The translations under genes were made by a program, and so were the position numbers. Source: Filomicrobium sp. (GTDB lineage Bacteria; Pseudomonadota; Alphaproteobacteria; Rhizobiales; Hyphomicrobiaceae). From it: a stretch of 10,065 nucleotides of DNA. Positions 7,747 to 10,065 of the stretch are shown here, one piece after another (the first letter of the stretch is position 1; each line of letters begins with the position of its first letter). The stretch is taken from NCBI GenBank assembly GCA_030607105.1, contig JAUWFF010000019.1:1-10065 (forward strand), read 5' to 3'. Below the pieces are notes generated by a model. The model was not told where the DNA came from and did no database searches. It saw only the letters and a list, made by a program, of their open reading frames with translations.

Positions 7747-7762
7747 GGGCTCTCGTTTGAGG

Positions 7763-7945
7763 CTAGCTCTCTTTGGGTCCACGCATCTGCAGAAGCGCTT
7801 TTTCGACTTGGCGCCAGTCCCGCGCCTCGTCGTTGCGTCCTGCTTCTTCCAGTTCGGCAGCCTTGCGCGCCGCCTCGGCCACCGCCTTGTTCCCATGTGC
7901 TTCGCGCAATTTGCGAGCATGTTCTTCGGCATCCACTGCTTTCAT
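7763..7945 (-). CDS. conserved small helical protein, 60 residues, function unknown
   Basis: From the ATG at 7945 the product is 60 residues, charged and alanine-rich, and likely two or three alpha-helices. It has no signal peptide or membrane segment. Recognisable pieces are AEEHARKLREAHGNKAVAEAA (6-26) and the C-terminal WRQVEKALLQMRGPKES (44-60). I recall similar small uncharacterised proteins in many Hyphomicrobiales genomes, ending in a W-R-x-I/V-E-x-A-L-x-x-M-R-G-P pattern. This start is chosen because AGG lies about 8 bases upstream and the pattern begins here; the frame stays open to 8026 but the extra 27 residues look non-coding. It is downstream of the TPR gene on the same strand (118-base gap) and converges with ubiG. 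Function cannot be assigned. Confidence 0.75.
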   Translation of the reverse strand: MKAVDAEEHARKLREAHGNKAVAEAARKAAELEEAGRNDEARDWRQVEKALLQMRGPKES

Positions 7946-8005
7946 AGTCGCACCTATCGTTGAATGTTTTTTAAAAGCCAGGATAGTTTCGCCCGGAACC
8001 CGCCG

Positions 8006-8050
8006 AAAGCCATTGACGAAGGTCAAGCAAAGATCGTGTCAAAGCCATTG
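8006..8050. repeat. 10-bp direct repeat and small palindrome between the TPR gene and the 60-residue gene
   Basis: AAAGCCATTG occurs at 8006-8015 and 8041-8050. Between the copies, TTGACGAAGGTCAA (8013-8026) is a palindrome with 5-bp arms and a 4-base centre. It lies 61-105 bases upstream of the 7945 start and could be an operator, but no matching promoter boxes were found and chance is possible. Confidence 0.3.
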
Positions 8051-8063
8051 GCCAGTTGAGTTC

Positions 8064-8618
8064 TCAGCCGGGCTCGCCACCAGCGGAGCGGTATTCGCTG
8101 ATGCGACTTTCGAGTTCACGGTAGGGCTCACAGCCGCGTCCACAGCTTGCTTTAATGCGCCGCAGTTCCTCGGAGGCCGCGAAAAGGTCGCCGCGGGTGA
8201 GGTGGGCCTCGCCGAGATAGGCGCGGGCGACGTTATTCAGCGGGTCTTTTTGAAGGGCCTGCCTGTAATAGCCCATCGCCTCTTCGACCCGGCCCATCTT
8301 GCGGTTGGCGAAACCAATGTAGGTCAGCACCCGGGCATTTTTGACGCGCGTGCGGCTCAGGTAATCTAGCGCATCGGCGTAGTGGCCGTTCTTCGCCAGC
8401 CAATATCCAGCGTAGAAGAGTTCGGCATCGATCACCGCTGGTCCGGCCGATGCGGGCGCCGCGGCGGCACAGTCGCGCCAAGCCTGGGTGGATTTTTCGA
8501 ACTGGTCACAGGTCACGCTGGCCGGGCTCTGGTCTTTTGCCAAAGCCGGCACGATGCCCAGCGCCAATGAAACTATGATCAATGCGGTACCGCGCGCAGG
8601 GGCATTAAGTCGTAACAT
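8064..8618 (-). CDS. exported tetratricopeptide-repeat protein
   Basis: This 184-residue protein begins with a typical Sec signal peptide: basic start, hydrophobic core TALIIVSLALGIV (11-23), and probable cleavage after PALA (27). The mature protein is expected in the periplasm. Three TPR-like helix pairs follow: about 65-92 (FYAGYWLAKNGHYADALDYL), 95-126 (YIGFANRKMGRVEEAMGYYR then ALQKDP) and 128-158 (AYLGEAHLTRGDLFAASEEL). TPRs usually serve protein-protein contacts. Four cysteines, C37 and C50 before the repeats and C159 and C163 (CGRGC) after them, could form disulphides in the periplasm. The ATG at 8618 is preceded by AGGAG about 10 bases upstream. It is upstream of the 60-residue gene on the same strand. 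The partner is unknown; similar small TPR proteins are widespread in Hyphomicrobiales. Confidence 0.85.
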   Translation of the reverse strand: MLRLNAPARGTALIIVSLALGIVPALAKDQSPASVTCDQFEKSTQAWRDCAAAAPASAGPAVIDAELFYAGYWLAKNGHYADALDYLSRTRVKNARVLTYIGFANRKMGRVEEAMGYYRQALQKDPLNNVARAYLGEAHLTRGDLFAASEELRRIKASCGRGCEPYRELESRISEYRSAGGEPG

Positions 8619-8820
8619 CTCAGCCGATCTCCTAGCTTCGTCGCGGATCGCACTCTGACGGTCGGGACCCGCCGAGAGACGCTAACCCAAACCTACGCTA
8701 ATGATCCAGCTTACAGATGTACGCATCGCCAGGTTTTGGCGGAATTCGGCTAGCGTCGTACAGGTTCTGCAGAGACGACACTCGAAGCCGCCCTGCCATT
8801 GCAGGACATCGAGTCGAAGC

Positions 8821-8855
8821 TGAGGCAACCAACGGGCAGTAGGATGAATGCCTCA
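8821..8855. repeat. 7-bp perfect inverted repeat upstream of the peptide/NTF2 pair
   Basis: TGAGGCA (8821-8827) and TGCCTCA (8849-8855) are exact reverse complements around a 21-base centre. They lie about 90 bases before the GTG at 8943 and just before a TATAGAT box. This could be a split operator for the small operon. Confidence 0.3.
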
Positions 8856-8930
8856 AACAGGTATAGATGGAGCCTTCTGCAACTGGAGCGTGTCGTTTAC
8901 GCTGTGCCGGGGGCACTTCCATGGGCGTAA

Positions 8931-8937
8931 AAGGAGA
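8931..8937 (+). promoter_or_regulatory. strong ribosome binding site for the 27-residue ORF
   Basis: AAGGAGA ends 5 bases before the GTG at 8943, a near-ideal Shine-Dalgarno sequence and spacing. It is among the best ribosome sites in the window and is the main reason for calling the very short ORF that follows. Confidence 0.65.
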
Positions 8938-8942
8938 GACCC

Positions 8943-9026
8943 GTGAAGCAGTTCATTCCCGACGATGCAATTGCGATAATAATCTATGGCTTCGTGGTTA
9001 TGGTACTTTACATGTCCCTGATGTGA
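8943..9026 (+). CDS. putative 27-residue single-pass membrane peptide
   Basis: This ORF begins with GTG at 8943 and ends with TGA at 9024-9026. The product has a short polar head (MKQFIPDD) followed by AIAIIIYGFVVMVLYMSLM (residues 9-27), an uninterrupted 19-residue hydrophobic helix long enough to span the membrane. The strong AAGGAGA site in front, and the next gene's GGAG starting only 3 bases after this stop, suggest a translated, coupled leader gene. No family is recognised. Alternatives: the plus-strand frame 8867-9064 (65 codons, cysteine-rich, weak ribosome site) overlaps it, or the region is untranslated leader. One acidic pair (D7, D8) and one lysine would favour an in/out orientation, but topology cannot be fixed. 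Translation is inferred only. Confidence 0.55.
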   Translation: MKQFIPDDAIAIIIYGFVVMVLYMSLM

Positions 9027-9038
9027 ACGGAGAGTTGT

Positions 9039-9548
9039 ATGATGGGGAATGGTCTCAGCCGTAAAGAAGTTGATGCCATCAGGCACGTCACGAACGAATG
9101 TCTGTCTGAGATTGCCTCCGGCGACTTCGACGACTGGCTCACACACTGGATAAGCGACGCCCGCTTAATGCCTCCGAATGCAGCGGATGTTGTCGGTCAT
9201 GAAGCCTTGAGGAAATGGATTTATGAAAGGCCGCCGGTAAAGACGTTCAGTGTCTTCGACATGGACATCGATGGAGGCGGCGACGTGGCCATTGTGATTG
9301 CGCACTTTTCCAGGGCTTTCGCATCGGACAACGGCGATGAAACCGATCAAGCCGCAAGGCAGGTCCTGAAATTTCGTCGCGATGACGACGGGAACTGGAA
9401 GATTTGCGCGGCCATCTTTAACTCCTGCGAACCCCGGTTGAAGTCGCCCGGACAACCTGGCGACCCTCACACCGATCACGGTAAGACTGCGAAGAACGGC
9501 AGAGGCCCCCTTGGGAGGTTAATCCTGGCACGAAGATTCCGGGCTTGA
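9039..9548 (+). CDS. NTF2-like / SnoaL-type (DUF4440-like) protein
   Basis: This 169-residue protein has the cone-shaped NTF2-like pattern. An N-terminal helix pair (8-38, ending DDWLTHWISDARLM) leads to MPPNAADVVGHEALRKWI (44-61), the signature where this family usually reads PP-N-x-x-x-x-x-G-x-E-A-I. Strands FSVFDMDIDGGGDVAIVIAHF (70-90) and the final QVLKFRRDDDGNWKICAAIF (108-127) complete the sheet. Members include ketosteroid-isomerase-like enzymes, polyketide cyclases and many non-catalytic binding proteins, so no reaction can be given. There is no signal peptide. Residues 130-169 form a basic, low-complexity tail not typical of the fold. The ATG at 9039 has GGAG 6 bases upstream; the adjacent ATG at 9042 is equally possible. 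It lies 12 bases after the 27-residue ORF and is probably co-translated with it. Confidence 0.85.
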   Translation: MMGNGLSRKEVDAIRHVTNECLSEIASGDFDDWLTHWISDARLMPPNAADVVGHEALRKWIYERPPVKTFSVFDMDIDGGGDVAIVIAHFSRAFASDNGDETDQAARQVLKFRRDDDGNWKICAAIFNSCEPRLKSPGQPGDPHTDHGKTAKNGRGPLGRLILARRFRA

Positions 9549-9754
9549 ATATGCCGGATAAGCAGCCGCTCATTTTCATTCAAGTGTTGACCTCGAACAG
9601 AAACTCAAAGGACAAAGGGTAGATTGTCCGCGCGGAAGCGGCTGCTTTGTAACCGTTGAATGCAATGGGGCGCCCCAGGGCGGCTATGCGTCGAGACACT
9701 AAGTCGTCACCGGTGTTACTGAGAACGCCCGTGAACTTCACAGCCTTTTTAGGG
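9549..9754. other. intergenic region between convergent genes
   Basis: About 200 bases lie between the NTF2-like gene and the end of the minus-strand gene. A second minus-strand frame, open from 9963 to 9580, continues through this stretch without an obvious ribosome site. It could be a frameshifted continuation of the 9755-10065 gene, or noncoding. No U-tailed terminator hairpin was found. Confidence 0.4.
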
Positions 9755-10065
9755 TCATCTTGTCCAATTGGCTCCGTTGCCCGCTGATTGGTGCCACGGT
9801 GGTAATTCGCTTTCGAGGCTGCGCCGCACTGATCTTGGAACCTCCTCGCTCCACTTTTGGTCCTTGAGTTCGTTCCAAATCCAATCGGGAACGCGGTATT
9901 TGTACTGGCTCCGCGTGGCTCCATCTTCAAGTACCGTGAGGCCCGCCAGGTCCTCCAGGACACGGTTTCGTCGGTTCTCCAGGACTTGTTGCTTGTTGTG
10001 ATGGACCATCCAGCGCAGGGCGACCCGGTGCTCGACTTCTAGGGCCTTCATGTCCTCCCGCACAC
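9755..10065 (-). CDS. 3' part of a gene for an uncharacterised protein, weakly SieB-like
   Basis: The visible 102 codons have GC-rich third positions as expected for coding sequence here. The frame is open at the window edge, so the true start probably lies beyond 10065. The GTG at 10063 and ATG at 10051 lack a properly spaced ribosome site (GGAGG is only 2 bases before the ATG). The protein reads as helical, basic and cytoplasmic: EVEHRVALRWMVHHNKQQVL (about 9-28), then LEDLAGLTVLEDGATRSQYK and RVPDWIWNELKDQKW. The order of a helix, a short repeat-like loop, then y-x-V-x-D-x-I-W-x-x-L recalls the C-terminal part of SieB (superinfection exclusion B) proteins, whose N-terminal half carries membrane helices. 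That half would be outside the window, so the resemblance is tentative. It converges on the NTF2-like gene. The last residues may be altered by a frameshift. Confidence 0.55.
   Translation of the reverse strand, partial: VREDMKALEVEHRVALRWMVHHNKQQVLENRRNRVLEDLAGLTVLEDGATRSQYKYRVPDWIWNELKDQKWSEEVPRSVRRSLESELPPWHQSAGNGANWTR

Larger units (their letters stand above)
8619..8942. other. divergent intergenic region between the TPR gene and the 27-residue peptide gene
   Basis: These 324 bases should hold the promoters of both flanking, divergently read units. A perfect 7-bp inverted repeat at 8821-8855 and a TATAGAT box at 8862-8868 lie on the peptide side, but no convincing -35 box accompanies the latter. 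A minus-strand frame at 8698-8922 has no ribosome site and is not called. Confidence 0.5.

Noticed and set aside
7731..7757. GGAAC ... CGTT pair resembling a general-stress (EcfG) sigma factor promoter
   Set aside because: The 18-base spacing is off the usual spacing as I recall it, and it would read into the antisense of the 60-residue gene; GGAAC is also part of the hairpin there.
8698..8922. 74-codon minus-strand ORF
   Set aside because: There is no ribosome site, and it lies in the region where divergent promoters are expected.
8867..9064. 65-codon plus-strand ORF overlapping the 27-residue ORF and the NTF2-like start
   Set aside because: Its ribosome site is weak, its composition is random-looking, and it is in a different phase from the ORF that has the strong Shine-Dalgarno site.

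Overview
The window looks like a chromosomal segment of an alphaproteobacterium, most likely of the order Hyphomicrobiales (Rhizobiales). The basis is the gene order ubiG <> lysC-ptsP-prfA-prmC, which I recall as typical of that group, together with GC-rich codon use and two small genes (a 60-residue helical protein and a secreted TPR protein) that resemble proteins common there. No species can be named from the sequence alone.

Layout. Positions 1-750 are gene-poor, visibly less GC-rich, and hold only short repeats and no recognisable gene. Positions 751-6643 carry four housekeeping genes on the minus strand. In transcription order they are lysC (aspartate kinase), ptsP (enzyme I of the nitrogen phosphotransferase system, with a GAF domain), prfA (peptide chain release factor 1) and prmC (the methyltransferase that modifies the GGQ glutamine of release factors). 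ubiG (ubiquinone O-methyltransferase) diverges from lysC across a 253-base region containing a perfect 7-7-7 palindrome. It converges on the 60-residue helical gene at 7763-7945, which lies downstream of the exported TPR protein gene at 8064-8618, both on the minus strand.

The right end looks more accessory. A strong Shine-Dalgarno site precedes a 27-codon ORF encoding an almost purely hydrophobic peptide (8943-9026). The ribosome site of the next gene, an NTF2-like/SnoaL-type protein (9039-9548), starts 3 bases after its stop, so the two look like a small operon. Facing it is the 3' part of a minus-strand gene that runs off the window (9755-10065). Its C-terminal pattern weakly recalls the SieB (superinfection exclusion B) family.

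How the genes work together: PrfA and PrmC are enzyme substrate and modifying enzyme. PtsP links PEP to nitrogen/carbon regulation. LysC feeds the lysine/threonine/methionine branch. UbiG serves respiratory quinone synthesis. No known defence system, CRISPR array, IS element, tRNA or rRNA was seen. The best candidate for something undescribed is the 27-residue membrane peptide/NTF2-like pair.
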